Source of the DNA: Winogradskyella pacifica
GTDB lineage: Bacteria; Bacteroidota; Bacteroidia; Flavobacteriales; Flavobacteriaceae
DNA: 64,000 bases
NCBI RefSeq assembly: GCF_013403915.1
Contig: NZ_JABFDI010000010.1
Location: forward strand, 62,001-126,000
Direction of reading: 5' to 3'
The position numbers were made by a program, and so were the translations under genes. This document shows, in pieces, positions 9,754 through 16,976 of this stretch. Every line of letters starts with the position of its first letter. Position 1 is the stretch's first letter. The notes below the pieces were generated by a model that saw only the letters and a list, made by a program, of their open reading frames with translations, did not search any database and was not told the origin of the DNA.

Positions 9754-9798
9754 TGTGTTAACTTTTTAATTGAGAGTTATCAAAGTTTAAGCCAAAGT

Positions 9799-10506
9799 TT
9801 AAACATTGACTTCTGTTCCTATATTTTCTCCAGAAACTACTTTTAGTAAGTTTCCTTTTTTATTCATATCAAAAACAATAATTGGCAATTCATTTTCTTG
9901 ACTTAGAGTAAATGCGGTTGTATCCATAACTTTTAAACCTTTAAGTAAGACATCTTTAAAAGAAATTTGATCAAACTTAACGGCTGTACTATCTTTTTCT
10001 GGATCGGCTGAATAAATACCATCAACACGCGTTCCTTTTAAGATTACATCAGCTTCTATTTCTATGGCACGTAATACGGCAGCAGAATCTGTTGTGAAAT
10101 AAGGATTTCCTGTTCCACCACCAAAAATTACAACACGACCTTTATTAAGATGACTCATTGCTTTTCGTCTTATAAACGGTTCAGCAACTTCATTAATTTT
10201 AATAGCAGTCTGTAAACGTGTTTTGATACCTTTATCTTCTAATGCGTTTTGTAAAGCTAAACCATTTATCACAGTGGCGAGCATACCCATATGATCACCT
10301 TGCACACGATCCATACCGTGCATAGCACCTGCGACACCTCTAAAAATGTTTCCACCACCTATAACTATAGCTACTTCTACACCTAATTCTGTTATTTCTT
10401 TAATATCTAGAGCATATTCTGAAAGTCGCTCAGGGTCTATACCATATTGACGATTTCCCATTAAGGCTTCTCCAGATAATTTTAGTAATATTCTTTTATA
10501 TTTCAT
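9799..10506 (-). CDS. pyrH: UMP kinase
   Basis: A 235-aa amino-acid-kinase-fold enzyme that phosphorylates UMP to UDP in pyrimidine nucleotide synthesis. The start [17 protein letters not shown] is the family N-terminus with the KLSGE phosphate-binding motif. Also seen are [10 protein letters not shown] (about 55-64), the [15 protein letters not shown] segment and [16 protein letters not shown]. An in-frame ATG 15 codons upstream exists, but the added residues are not family-like, so the internal ATG at 10504-10506 is preferred. It has its own promoter just upstream, after the tsf terminator, and is followed closely by frr. Confidence 0.96.
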   Translation of the reverse strand: MKYKRILLKLSGEALMGNRQYGIDPERLSEYALDIKEITELGVEVAIVIGGGNIFRGVAGAMHGMDRVQGDHMGMLATVINGLALQNALEDKGIKTRLQTAIKINEVAEPFIRRKAMSHLNKGRVVIFGGGTGNPYFTTDSAAVLRAIEIEADVILKGTRVDGIYSADPEKDSTAVKFDQISFKDVLLKGLKVMDTTAFTLSQENELPIIVFDMNKKGNLLKVVSGENIGTEVNV

Positions 10507-10614
10507 TAGATAGTTTCTGTTGCTATTTTTAGTCTGTGTAAAATTTGCCAAGTACGTACTCTTTTAAAATTAGTATCATCCTGGCTCATTTCAATAGATG
10601 ATTTAAAAGTTGAG

Positions 10615-10645
10615 CAAAGCTACGTAATTATTAGCATCTGTAAAA
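10615..10645 (-). promoter_or_regulatory. Promoter of pyrH-frr
   Basis: On the minus strand TTTT (complement of 10642-10645) is followed after exactly 19 bases by TAGCTTTG (complement of 10615-10622), matching the Bacteroidota TTTG-N19-TAnnTTTG pattern except for one base. Transcription should start near 10610, about 105 bases before the pyrH start. Confidence 0.6.
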
Positions 10646-10664
10646 GTGAAAAAAACGCTAAAAA

Positions 10665-10699
10665 AAAAGTCATTATCCATATTTTGGATAATGACTTTT
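10665..10699 (-). terminator. Rho-independent terminator of tsf
   Basis: Perfect 14-bp stem AAAAGTCATTATCC / GGATAATGACTTTT with a 7-base loop. On the minus strand it continues into about nine U. It lies 37 bases after the tsf stop. Confidence 0.93.
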
Positions 10700-10735
10700 A
10701 AAAGATATGTAAATTCTGCTTTTGCAGTTACTTAA

Positions 10736-11710
10736 TTATCCTACTGTAGCACGTTTAAAACTAGTAACAGTAACGTCACCATAAGTTGCAACGTAATCAG
10801 AAACAGTTTGCTTATCATCTTTGATAAACTTTTGATCTAATAAACATTGTTCTTGGTCTAAAGTTGTGTTATCAGAAATGAAACGCTCCATTTTACCAGG
10901 TAAAATTCTATCCCAGATTTGTTCTGGTTTACCTTCAGCTTTTAATTCTGCTTTTGCAGCTTCTTCAGCTTCAGCAATAACTTCAGGAGTTAATTGAGCC
11001 ATAGAGATGTAACTTGGTACATTCTTTAAGGTTTTACCTAAACGTCCTAATTCGATATTGTCTTTTTCAATAACAGCGATACGCGCTTCAGTTTCAGATG
11101 CAATAAAAGCAGGGTCAAAATCTTTGTAAGATAATGATGATGCTCCCATAGAAGCAACTTGCATTGCAACATCTTTAACTAAAGTTTCAACGTTATCAAC
11201 TTTAGCAGATAAACCTACTAAAGCAGCAATTTTGTTGATGTGTACATATTGTCCAACATAAGGAGCATCTAATTTTTCGAAAGCAGTGATGTCTAATTTC
11301 TCACCGATAACTCCAGTTTGTTCTACTAATTTTTCTGCAACAGTCATACCACCAAAATCAGCAGCTAAAAAGGCTTCTTTTGTGTCATGATTTAATGCGA
11401 TATCAGCTAATTGGTTAGCTAATGCTACAAAAGTGTCGTTTTTACCAACGAAATCAGTTTCACAACCTAAAACGATAGCAACACCAGATGTATTATCTGC
11501 ATTTATTTTAGCAACAGCAGCACCTTCAGAAGAATCTCTGTCAGCTCTTTTTTCTGCAACTTTTTGTCCTTTTTTACGTAAAACGTCAATGGCTTTATCA
11601 AAATCTCCACCAGCTTCAACTAAGGCTTTTTTACAATCCATCATCCCAGCACCAGTTGCTTGTCTTAGCTTGTTTACGTCTGCTGCTGTAATTTTTACAG
11701 TATTTTCCAT
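10736..11710 (-). CDS. tsf: Elongation factor Ts
   Basis: A 324-aa guanine-nucleotide exchange factor for EF-Tu. The N-terminal UBA-like domain contains ITAADVNKLRQATGAGMMDCK (about 7-27). It is followed by the conserved CETDFVGKND motif (about 83-92), which contacts EF-Tu, and the two core subdomains. The length is slightly above the E. coli protein, as usual in Bacteroidota. It lies 81 bases downstream of rpsB on the same strand with a hairpin between them. The pairing rpsB-tsf is nearly universal. Confidence 0.98.
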   Translation of the reverse strand: MENTVKITAADVNKLRQATGAGMMDCKKALVEAGGDFDKAIDVLRKKGQKVAEKRADRDSSEGAAVAKINADNTSGVAIVLGCETDFVGKNDTFVALANQLADIALNHDTKEAFLAADFGGMTVAEKLVEQTGVIGEKLDITAFEKLDAPYVGQYVHINKIAALVGLSAKVDNVETLVKDVAMQVASMGASSLSYKDFDPAFIASETEARIAVIEKDNIELGRLGKTLKNVPSYISMAQLTPEVIAEAEEAAKAELKAEGKPEQIWDRILPGKMERFISDNTTLDQEQCLLDQKFIKDDKQTVSDYVATYGDVTVTSFKRATVG

Positions 11711-11724
11711 AATTTTTAAATTTA

Positions 11725-11772
11725 AAAAGTCATTTAATTAATTTTCAAAAAGAAAAGAACCAAATGACTTTT
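11725..11772 (-). promoter_or_regulatory. Hairpin between rpsB and tsf
   Basis: An 11-bp perfect inverted repeat, AAAAGTCATTT (11725-11735) and AAATGACTTTT (11762-11772), encloses 26 bases in the rpsB-tsf gap. On the minus strand it is followed by U and A/T-rich sequence. It shares the AAAAGTCATT arm with the tsf terminator 1 kb away. It may be a partial terminator or an RNA-stability element that sets the S2 to EF-Ts ratio. Confidence 0.5.
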
Positions 11773-11791
11773 AGTATTGTATAAATGTTAT

Positions 11792-12580
11792 TTATTCTTC
11801 TTCTTCAGATACAGCTGCTTTTTCTGCTTTTTGAGCAGGCTTAGCTTTAGCTTCTCCTTTTTGAGCTTTACCTTCTTTATCTGAACGTTCAGCTTTTCTT
11901 TCGTTTAAACCATCAGCAATAGCAGAAGTTACGATAGATAAGACTTTGTCTATAGATTTAGAAGCATCATCATTTGAAGGGATTAAATAATCTACTTCAC
12001 GTGGATCAGAGTTTGTATCTACCATTGCAAAAATTGGAATATTCAATTTTTGAGCTTCTTTTATTGCAATATGCTCACGCATAATATCTACAACAAAGAT
12101 AGCACCTGGCAAACGTGTCATATCAGAAATAGAACCTAAATTCTTTTCTAATTTTGCACGTAAACGATCTACTTGTAAACGCTCTTTTTTAGATAAAGAG
12201 TTGAATGTACCATCTTTCTTCATTCTATCAATAGAAGCCATTTTTTTAACGGCTTTTCTGATTGTAACAAAGTTAGTTAACATTCCACCAGGCCAACGCT
12301 CAGTAATATAAGGTTGGTTAACTGCACCAGCTTTTTCAGCTACGATGTCTTTAGCTTGTTTTTTTGTAGCAACGAATAAGATTTTCTTTCCTGATGCTGC
12401 TATTTTAGCTAAAGCTTCAGAAGTTTCTTCAATTTTTGCTGCTGTCTTATAAAGGTTGATAATATGGATACCGTTACGTTCCATATAGATGTAAGGAGCC
12501 ATGTTTGGGTTCCACTTACGTGTAAGGTGACCGAAGTGTACACCTGCTTCAAGTAATTCTTTTACTTCTACTTTTTCCAT
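11792..12580 (-). CDS. rpsB: 30S ribosomal protein S2
   Basis: A 262-aa small-subunit protein. Diagnostic segments are ELLEAGVHFGHLTRKWNPNMAPYIY near the N-terminus, IHIINLYKT, the GGMLTNFVTIRKAVK region and PGAIFVVDIMREHIAIKEA. The C-terminus (about residue 228 onward) is a lysine/alanine/glutamate-rich tail that extends beyond the E. coli protein and is common in this phylum. It is the first gene of rpsB-tsf and lies 215 bases downstream of rpsI, from which it is separated by a terminator and a likely promoter. Confidence 0.98.
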   Translation of the reverse strand: MEKVEVKELLEAGVHFGHLTRKWNPNMAPYIYMERNGIHIINLYKTAAKIEETSEALAKIAASGKKILFVATKKQAKDIVAEKAGAVNQPYITERWPGGMLTNFVTIRKAVKKMASIDRMKKDGTFNSLSKKERLQVDRLRAKLEKNLGSISDMTRLPGAIFVVDIMREHIAIKEAQKLNIPIFAMVDTNSDPREVDYLIPSNDDASKSIDKVLSIVTSAIADGLNERKAERSDKEGKAQKGEAKAKPAQKAEKAAVSEEEE

Positions 12581-12679
12581 TTTGTAATAGTTTACGTTCT
12601 GTTAAATTAGCAATGTTCCGTTGGGCTTTTAACTTTTAGCTATAGGCTGTTGGCTTCATTTAGATGCTAAACTTTATTT

Positions 12680-12715
12680 CAAATTTATTTTGAAATATTT
12701 TAAATTGATTCCAAA
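12680..12715 (-). promoter_or_regulatory. Probable promoter of rpsB-tsf
   Basis: On the minus strand TAAATTTG (complement of 12680-12687) matches TAnnTTTG exactly. A TTTG lies upstream (complement of 12712-12715), but the 24-base spacing is longer than the usual 19, so the -33 part is uncertain. The leader would be about 95 bases. Confidence 0.45.
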
Positions 12716-12747
12716 GTTGATTCAGAATCTTTTCAATAAAATAAAAT

Positions 12748-12779
12748 AATTCAGAACCTGAAAAATCAAGTTCTGAATT
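12748..12779 (-). terminator. Terminator of rplM-rpsI
   Basis: Perfect 10-bp stem AATTCAGAAC / GTTCTGAATT with a 12-base loop, followed on the minus strand by a U-rich tract, 17 bases after the rpsI stop. Confidence 0.8.
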
Positions 12780-12795
12780 AAGTGTTGTTTGGATA

Positions 12796-13182
12796 TTAAC
12801 GTTTCGAGAATTGGAATTTCTTTCGAGCTTTCTTTTGTCCGAATTTCTTTCTTTCTACCATTCTTGGGTCCCTCGTTAATAGACCTTCTGGCTTTAATAC
12901 TAATCTGTTTTCAGGATCTAACTCGCACATAACGCGAGAAAGGCCTAAACGTATTGCTTCTGCCTGGCCGGTGATACCACCTCCATATACGTTAACAGTA
13001 ATATCAAAGTTGCCATCATTGTTAGTCAAGGCTAAAGGTTGGTTTACTTTATACTGCAATGTTGCAGTAGTAAAATAATCCGCCATGTCTTTTTTGTTCA
13101 CTGTGATTTTGCCACTACCTTCGGCAACGTACACACGAGCAACAGCCGTCTTTCTACGGCCAATTTTGTGAATTACTTCCAT
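12796..13182 (-). CDS. rpsI: 30S ribosomal protein S9
   Basis: A 128-aa protein of normal length. It opens with HKIGRRKTAVARVYV, contains the conserved GGGITGQAEAIRLGLSRV segment, and ends with the basic tail KKFGQKKARKKFQFSKR whose terminal Lys-Arg reaches the P-site tRNA. It starts immediately after the rplM stop (no gap), so the two are translated from one message, the usual L13-S9 pairing. Confidence 0.98.
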   Translation of the reverse strand: MEVIHKIGRRKTAVARVYVAEGSGKITVNKKDMADYFTTATLQYKVNQPLALTNNDGNFDITVNVYGGGITGQAEAIRLGLSRVMCELDPENRLVLKPEGLLTRDPRMVERKKFGQKKARKKFQFSKR

Positions 13183-13638
13183 TTAGTTAATTTCGTTTAA
13201 TGTCATTGTTTTAGGTTTTTGAGCTGCATGAGCATGCTTTGTACCTGAAACAACAGTTAAATTTCTAAAAAGGGCTGCTCCTAATTTGTTTTTAGGCAAC
13301 ATTCCTTTCACTGACTTCTCTACTAATCTGCTTGGGTCTTTCTCAAACAATTCAGTAGCTGTCAGACTTTTTTGTCCACCTGGATAACCTGTGTGACGGA
13401 TGTAACTTTTTTCCGTCCATTTGTTACCAGTTAAGTTGATTTTTTCTGCATTAACAACAACTACGTTGTCACCGCAATCAACGTGTGGCGTGAAATTAGG
13501 CTTGTGCTTACCTCTTAAAAGTATTGCTACTCTCGAAGCTAAGCGACCTAAAGTTTGTCCTTCAGCGTCAACTAAAACCCACTCCTTATTAACGGTAGCT
13601 TTGTTTGCTGAAACTGTTTTGTAGCTTAATGTATCCAC
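13183..13638 (-). CDS. rplM: 50S ribosomal protein L13
   Basis: A 151-aa large-subunit protein. Recognised from WVLVDAEGQTLGRLASRVA, GKHKPNFTPHVDCGD, the YIRHTGYPGG motif and VKGMLPKNKLG. The start codon is GTG (complement of 13636-13638); the encoded N-terminus MDTLSYKTVSANKATV matches flavobacterial L13, so GTG is preferred. It is preceded by a 66-base leader holding two hairpins and a perfect promoter, which suggests regulated expression, as is known for L13 operons in other bacteria. Confidence 0.96.
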   Translation of the reverse strand: MDTLSYKTVSANKATVNKEWVLVDAEGQTLGRLASRVAILLRGKHKPNFTPHVDCGDNVVVVNAEKINLTGNKWTEKSYIRHTGYPGGQKSLTATELFEKDPSRLVEKSVKGMLPKNKLGAALFRNLTVVSGTKHAHAAQKPKTMTLNEIN

Positions 13639-13654
13639 ACTAATTTGATTTATA

Positions 13655-13704
13655 ATTGTGTCTTAAATGACACAATAGATTAAACATTTCTCTTTAAAAA
13701 AGAG
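13655..13704 (-). promoter_or_regulatory. Structured 5' leader of rplM-rpsI
   Basis: Two hairpins fill the leader. CTCTTT / AAAGAG with a 3-base loop (13690-13704) starts at the predicted transcription start. A perfect 8-bp stem ATTGTGTC / GACACAAT with a 6-base loop (13655-13676) ends 16 bases before the GTG start. This fits an autoregulatory ribosomal-protein leader; ligand binding is inferred, not shown. Confidence 0.55.
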
Positions 13705-13708
13705 TTTG

Positions 13709-13739
13709 CAAATTTACGATAAAGTATTGATTTACCAAA
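13709..13739 (-). promoter_or_regulatory. Promoter of rplM-rpsI
   Basis: On the minus strand TTTG (complement of 13736-13739), exactly 19 bases, then TAAATTTG (complement of 13709-13716): a perfect Bacteroidota TTTG-N19-TAnnTTTG promoter. Transcription start is expected near 13704. Confidence 0.85.
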
Positions 13740-13797
13740 CCTTGATTGAAATATTTTTGTGCTGAAAATCAGATGGTTTAGAAATGGACCGCAGACT

Positions 13798-14769
13798 TTA
13801 ACTTTTTGTAGCCCTTGTGAGTCTATCGTTTATAGATTTTCCTAAGCCGTAATCTGGGAATTCTTCAGCAATAATAATATCAAGATGCATCTTATCTAAC
13901 TGATGAAGCACATCATATAAATTTGAAGCCGATTCAACTAAATCACCAGATGTTGAAAGTGCTATTTGAACCTCAATATTAGGATGCTCAATTTCATACT
14001 GAAACGTTAATAGTCCAATACGTTTGTTTTTATGAAGATTTACTGCTTCTAAAATATTATTTGTTAAGATGGTTTTTGTTTTTGGTGCGTAGTGACGTTC
14101 TAACATGCCTGGTGCATCCGGAATAGCTTCCGTTTGACTTTTAACCGAATTTTTAATTTCAATCGTTCCAACTATGGCTTCAATATCTTCTAATGATTTT
14201 GAACCTAGTCTATATATAATAGGTTCGTCATTTTCGAAACCAATAATAGTAGATTCAATACCACTTGTGCACGCTCCACCATCTAAAACCATTCTAATAT
14301 CATCTTTAAAATACGTTTCTACATGTTGCGCTGTAGTTGGGCTAATACTACTAAAAGGATTGGCACTTGGTGCTGCTAATGGAAAGTCTAAGCGGTGTAA
14401 TAATTCTAACGTTGTTGGGTGATTAGGCACACGCACGGCAACGGTATCTTTTCCTCCTGTTATTAAATCTGGAATAATCGCTTTCTTTTTTAAAACCAAC
14501 GTTATTGGTCCTGGCCAAAAGGCTTCGGCTAGGAGTTGTGCTTTTGCTGGGATGTACTCCACAATACTAGAAAGCTCATCTATAGAAGGAATATGAACAA
14601 TAAGCGGATTAAAAAACGGACGCTTCTTGGTTTCAAAAATGGCTTTTATGGCCTTTTCGCTATAGATATTTCCTGCTAAACCATATACTGTTTCTGTTGG
14701 AATAGCAACAATATCCTCAGCTGTTAAAAGTTGAATCGCTTTTGATATGTCTTTTGAAATAATACTCAT
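13798..14769 (-). CDS. L-threonylcarbamoyladenylate synthase, Sua5 type
   Basis: A 323-aa two-domain protein. The N-terminal YrdC domain (about 1-200) has the substrate motif IPTETVYGLAGNIYS, the K-R-P-FFNPLIVHI segment, PGPITLVL and the SANPFSS motif. The C-terminal Sua5 extension (about 210-323) begins after the PGMLERHYAPKT linker. The enzyme makes threonylcarbamoyl-AMP from threonine, bicarbonate and ATP for the t6A37 modification of ANN-decoding tRNAs. The length identifies the Sua5 rather than the short TsaC form. It follows the small ORF at 14815-14964 on the same strand by 45 bases. Confidence 0.95.
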   Translation of the reverse strand: MSIISKDISKAIQLLTAEDIVAIPTETVYGLAGNIYSEKAIKAIFETKKRPFFNPLIVHIPSIDELSSIVEYIPAKAQLLAEAFWPGPITLVLKKKAIIPDLITGGKDTVAVRVPNHPTTLELLHRLDFPLAAPSANPFSSISPTTAQHVETYFKDDIRMVLDGGACTSGIESTIIGFENDEPIIYRLGSKSLEDIEAIVGTIEIKNSVKSQTEAIPDAPGMLERHYAPKTKTILTNNILEAVNLHKNKRIGLLTFQYEIEHPNIEVQIALSTSGDLVESASNLYDVLHQLDKMHLDIIIAEEFPDYGLGKSINDRLTRATKS

Positions 14770-14814
14770 AATCTTAAAAATCCTACTACAAAATTACTTC
14801 AAAAACTCATACGA

Positions 14815-14964
14815 CTAAGATTTAAGGCGCTTATTTTTCTTTTCCTGATTTTGTTGGTAAAGTGCATAGCCTAATACGGCCATCTCTAGACCTAAAATGG
14901 CAATTTTGGCTTTTTTACTTCTAGTGAGTGCACTTGTTAATCCTAATACTTTGGTGATAATCAT
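14815..14964 (-). CDS. Small predicted membrane-associated protein, 49 aa
   Basis: An open frame of 49 codons plus stop, starting at the ATG complementary to 14962-14964. The translation starts MIITKVLGLTSALTRSKKAK, has one hydrophobic segment (IAILGLEMAVLGYALY, about residues 21-36) and ends in a very basic tail (QEKKNKRLKS). The pattern of one transmembrane-like helix flanked by lysines, and its position just upstream of the Sua5 gene on the same strand, support a real gene. I recall similar short flavobacterial proteins but no function is known. Confidence 0.6.
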   Translation of the reverse strand: MIITKVLGLTSALTRSKKAKIAILGLEMAVLGYALYQQNQEKKNKRLKS

Positions 14965-15109
14965 ATGGGTTTATTTATTGTTAGTGTAAAATCTTTTATA
15001 AAATTAAATGATTGTGAGTTGTGTACTTGACGTAATTACTATTAGAATTAGCTGAAAAGCCTATTCATATTATTTTATGCACAATTAAAGATATTGACTT
15101 TCCATTTAG

Positions 15110-15117
15110 TAGTTTTG
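15110..15117 (+). promoter_or_regulatory. Promoter -7 element for the ABC-F gene
   Basis: TAGTTTTG followed by C matches TAnnTTTG exactly, 19 bases before the ATG, giving a leader of about 15 bases. The only upstream TTG is closer than usual, so the -33 element is not assigned. Confidence 0.5.
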
Positions 15118-15136
15118 CAGCTTCAAAATTTTGATT

Positions 15137-16768
15137 ATGATTTCAGTAGATAATTTGGCGGTAGAATTTAGTGGACACACCCTTTTTAGCGATGTGTCGT
15201 TTACTATTAATGCCAACGATAAGATTGCCTTAATGGGCAAAAATGGAGCAGGAAAATCTACCATGATGAAAATTATTGCTGGTGTTCAGAGTGGAACGCG
15301 TGGTAATGTGAGGTGTCCTAAAGATGCTGTTATTGCGTATTTACCGCAGCATTTATTAACGGAAGATAATACTACGGTTTTTGATGAAGCGTCCAAAGCA
15401 TTTAAGCATGTGTATGAAATGCGTGACGAAATGGAAGGTCTCAACAAGCAATTGGAAACGCGAACCGATTACGAATCTGACGAGTACATGAAAATCATTG
15501 AGCGTGTTTCTGATTTGGGTGAGAAATACTACGCTTTAGAAGATGTGAATTATGATGCGGAAGTGGAGAAAGCATTAAAAGGGTTAGGGTTTAAACAAGA
15601 GGATTTTACAAGGCAAACTAATGAGTTTTCTGGTGGTTACCGTATGCGAATTGAATTGGCTAAGATTTTATTACAAAAACCTGATTTAATTTTACTAGAT
15701 GAGCCGACCAACCATATTGATATAGAATCGGTTATTTGGTTAGAAGATTTTTTATTGAATAAAGCGAATGCTGTTGTGGTTATTTCTCACGATCGCGCCT
15801 TTGTAGATAATATTACCAATAGAACTATAGAGGTGACGATGGGTCGTATTTACGATTATAAAGCAAACTATACGCACTACTTACAATTACGAGAAGACAG
15901 ACGTGCGCATCAGGTAAAGGCTTACCAAGAACAGCAGAAGTTTATTGCAGATAATATGCAGTTTATTGAACGTTTTAAAGGGACGTATTCTAAAACCAAT
16001 CAAGTAACATCTCGTGAGCGTATGCTTGAGAAATTACAGATCATTGAGATTGATGATGTAGATACATCAGCCTTAAAATTACGTTTCCCAGCTACGCAGC
16101 GTTCTGGGGATTACCCAGTGACGGTTAAAGAGGTTTCTAAATCATATGATGATCATGTGGTGTTTAACAATGCTAATATGTCTATAGCTAGAGGTGAGAA
16201 GGTTTGTTTTGTAGGTCGAAATGGTGAAGGGAAGTCTACCATGATAAAAGCCATTTTAGGTGAGATTGATGTAGAAGGGACGTGTAGCTTAGGCCATAAT
16301 GTAAAGGTTGGCTATTTTGCGCAGAACCAAGCAGCTTTGTTAGATGAGAGTTTAACGATTTTTCAAACGGTTGATGAAGTAGCTCAAGGCGACGTAAGAA
16401 CTCAGATTAAAAGTATTTTAGGTGGTTTTATGTTTAGAGGGGACGATATTGATAAGAAAGTAAGCGTGTTGTCTGGTGGTGAAAAAACCAGATTAGCTAT
16501 GGTGAAACTCTTACTAGAACCTGTAAACTTATTAATTCTCGATGAGCCTACGAATCACTTAGATTTAAAATCGAAAGATGTATTAAAAGAAGCGCTTCAG
16601 AATTTTGATGGTACTTTGATTTTAGTGTCTCACGATCGTGATTTCTTACAAGGCTTGTCTAAGAAAGTCTTTGAGTTTAAAGAAAAACGCGTGATTGAGC
16701 ATTTTGAAACCATTGATGATTTCTTAATTAGAAACCGTGTAGAGAGCTTAAAAGGTTTAGATTTATAA
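15137..16768 (+). CDS. ABC-F family ATPase (translation factor type)
   Basis: A 543-aa soluble protein with two ABC domains and no membrane segments. Walker A motifs are GKNGAGKST (about residue 34) and GRNGEGKST (about 361). The signatures are FSGGYRMRIELA and LSGGEKTRLAMV. Walker B plus the catalytic region read LDEPTNHIDIESV and LDEPTNHLDLKS. The inter-domain linker (about 235-315) is charged and helical, as in EttA/Uup/YbiT-type proteins that act on the ribosome E site. A TTG two codons upstream also opens the frame, but the ATG at 15137 is preferred. Resistance activity cannot be inferred; the length suits a housekeeping ABC-F. Confidence 0.92.
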   Translation: MISVDNLAVEFSGHTLFSDVSFTINANDKIALMGKNGAGKSTMMKIIAGVQSGTRGNVRCPKDAVIAYLPQHLLTEDNTTVFDEASKAFKHVYEMRDEMEGLNKQLETRTDYESDEYMKIIERVSDLGEKYYALEDVNYDAEVEKALKGLGFKQEDFTRQTNEFSGGYRMRIELAKILLQKPDLILLDEPTNHIDIESVIWLEDFLLNKANAVVVISHDRAFVDNITNRTIEVTMGRIYDYKANYTHYLQLREDRRAHQVKAYQEQQKFIADNMQFIERFKGTYSKTNQVTSRERMLEKLQIIEIDDVDTSALKLRFPATQRSGDYPVTVKEVSKSYDDHVVFNNANMSIARGEKVCFVGRNGEGKSTMIKAILGEIDVEGTCSLGHNVKVGYFAQNQAALLDESLTIFQTVDEVAQGDVRTQIKSILGGFMFRGDDIDKKVSVLSGGEKTRLAMVKLLLEPVNLLILDEPTNHLDLKSKDVLKEALQNFDGTLILVSHDRDFLQGLSKKVFEFKEKRVIEHFETIDDFLIRNRVESLKGLDL

Positions 16769-16789
16769 GTAAACTATAGCTTTGTACTT

Positions 16790-16915
16790 AGTCTCGGACG
16801 CGGGCAAATACGCCTGCGTTAGTGATTGAGGCATTTGTTGAAGCTCTTTTTGTGTTGTTGCGTATATGCAACACAAAAAAGCGACTGCCGAAAGCACGAC
16901 CCCTGGGTAACGCCC
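16790..16915. repeat. GC-richer structured intergenic element between the ABC-F gene and ygiQ
   Basis: About 125 bases of clearly higher GC than the flanks. The core is an 11-bp perfect stem, TTTTTGTGTTG (16847-16857) with CAACACAAAAA (16869-16879), with an 11-base loop that can itself pair (TTGC / GCAA). It is flanked by the conserved-looking blocks TTAGTGATTGAGGCAT (upstream) and GACTGCCGAAAGCACGACCC (downstream). The stem with its T-run can act as a terminator for the ABC-F gene. From memory, similar blocks recur between genes in other Flavobacteriaceae, so this may be a dispersed repeat or RNA element. Confidence 0.6.
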
Positions 16916-16964
16916 AAATTATACACCTTAACTTTTTGTACTGCCTAAGCGGCAATATTTTAAC

Positions 16965-16972
16965 TACTTTTG
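16965..16972 (+). promoter_or_regulatory. Promoter -7 element immediately before ygiQ
   Basis: TACTTTTG matches TAnnTTTG and ends 4 bases before the GTG start codon, so the message would be leaderless or nearly so. No TTTG at the normal spacing; the nearest one is 26 bases upstream. Confidence 0.45.
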
Positions 16973-16976
16973 CAAC

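Noticed and set aside
9799-10551. Upstream start for pyrH (15 extra residues)
   Set aside because: The extra residues are not family-like and [15 protein letters not shown] is the standard UMP kinase N-terminus.
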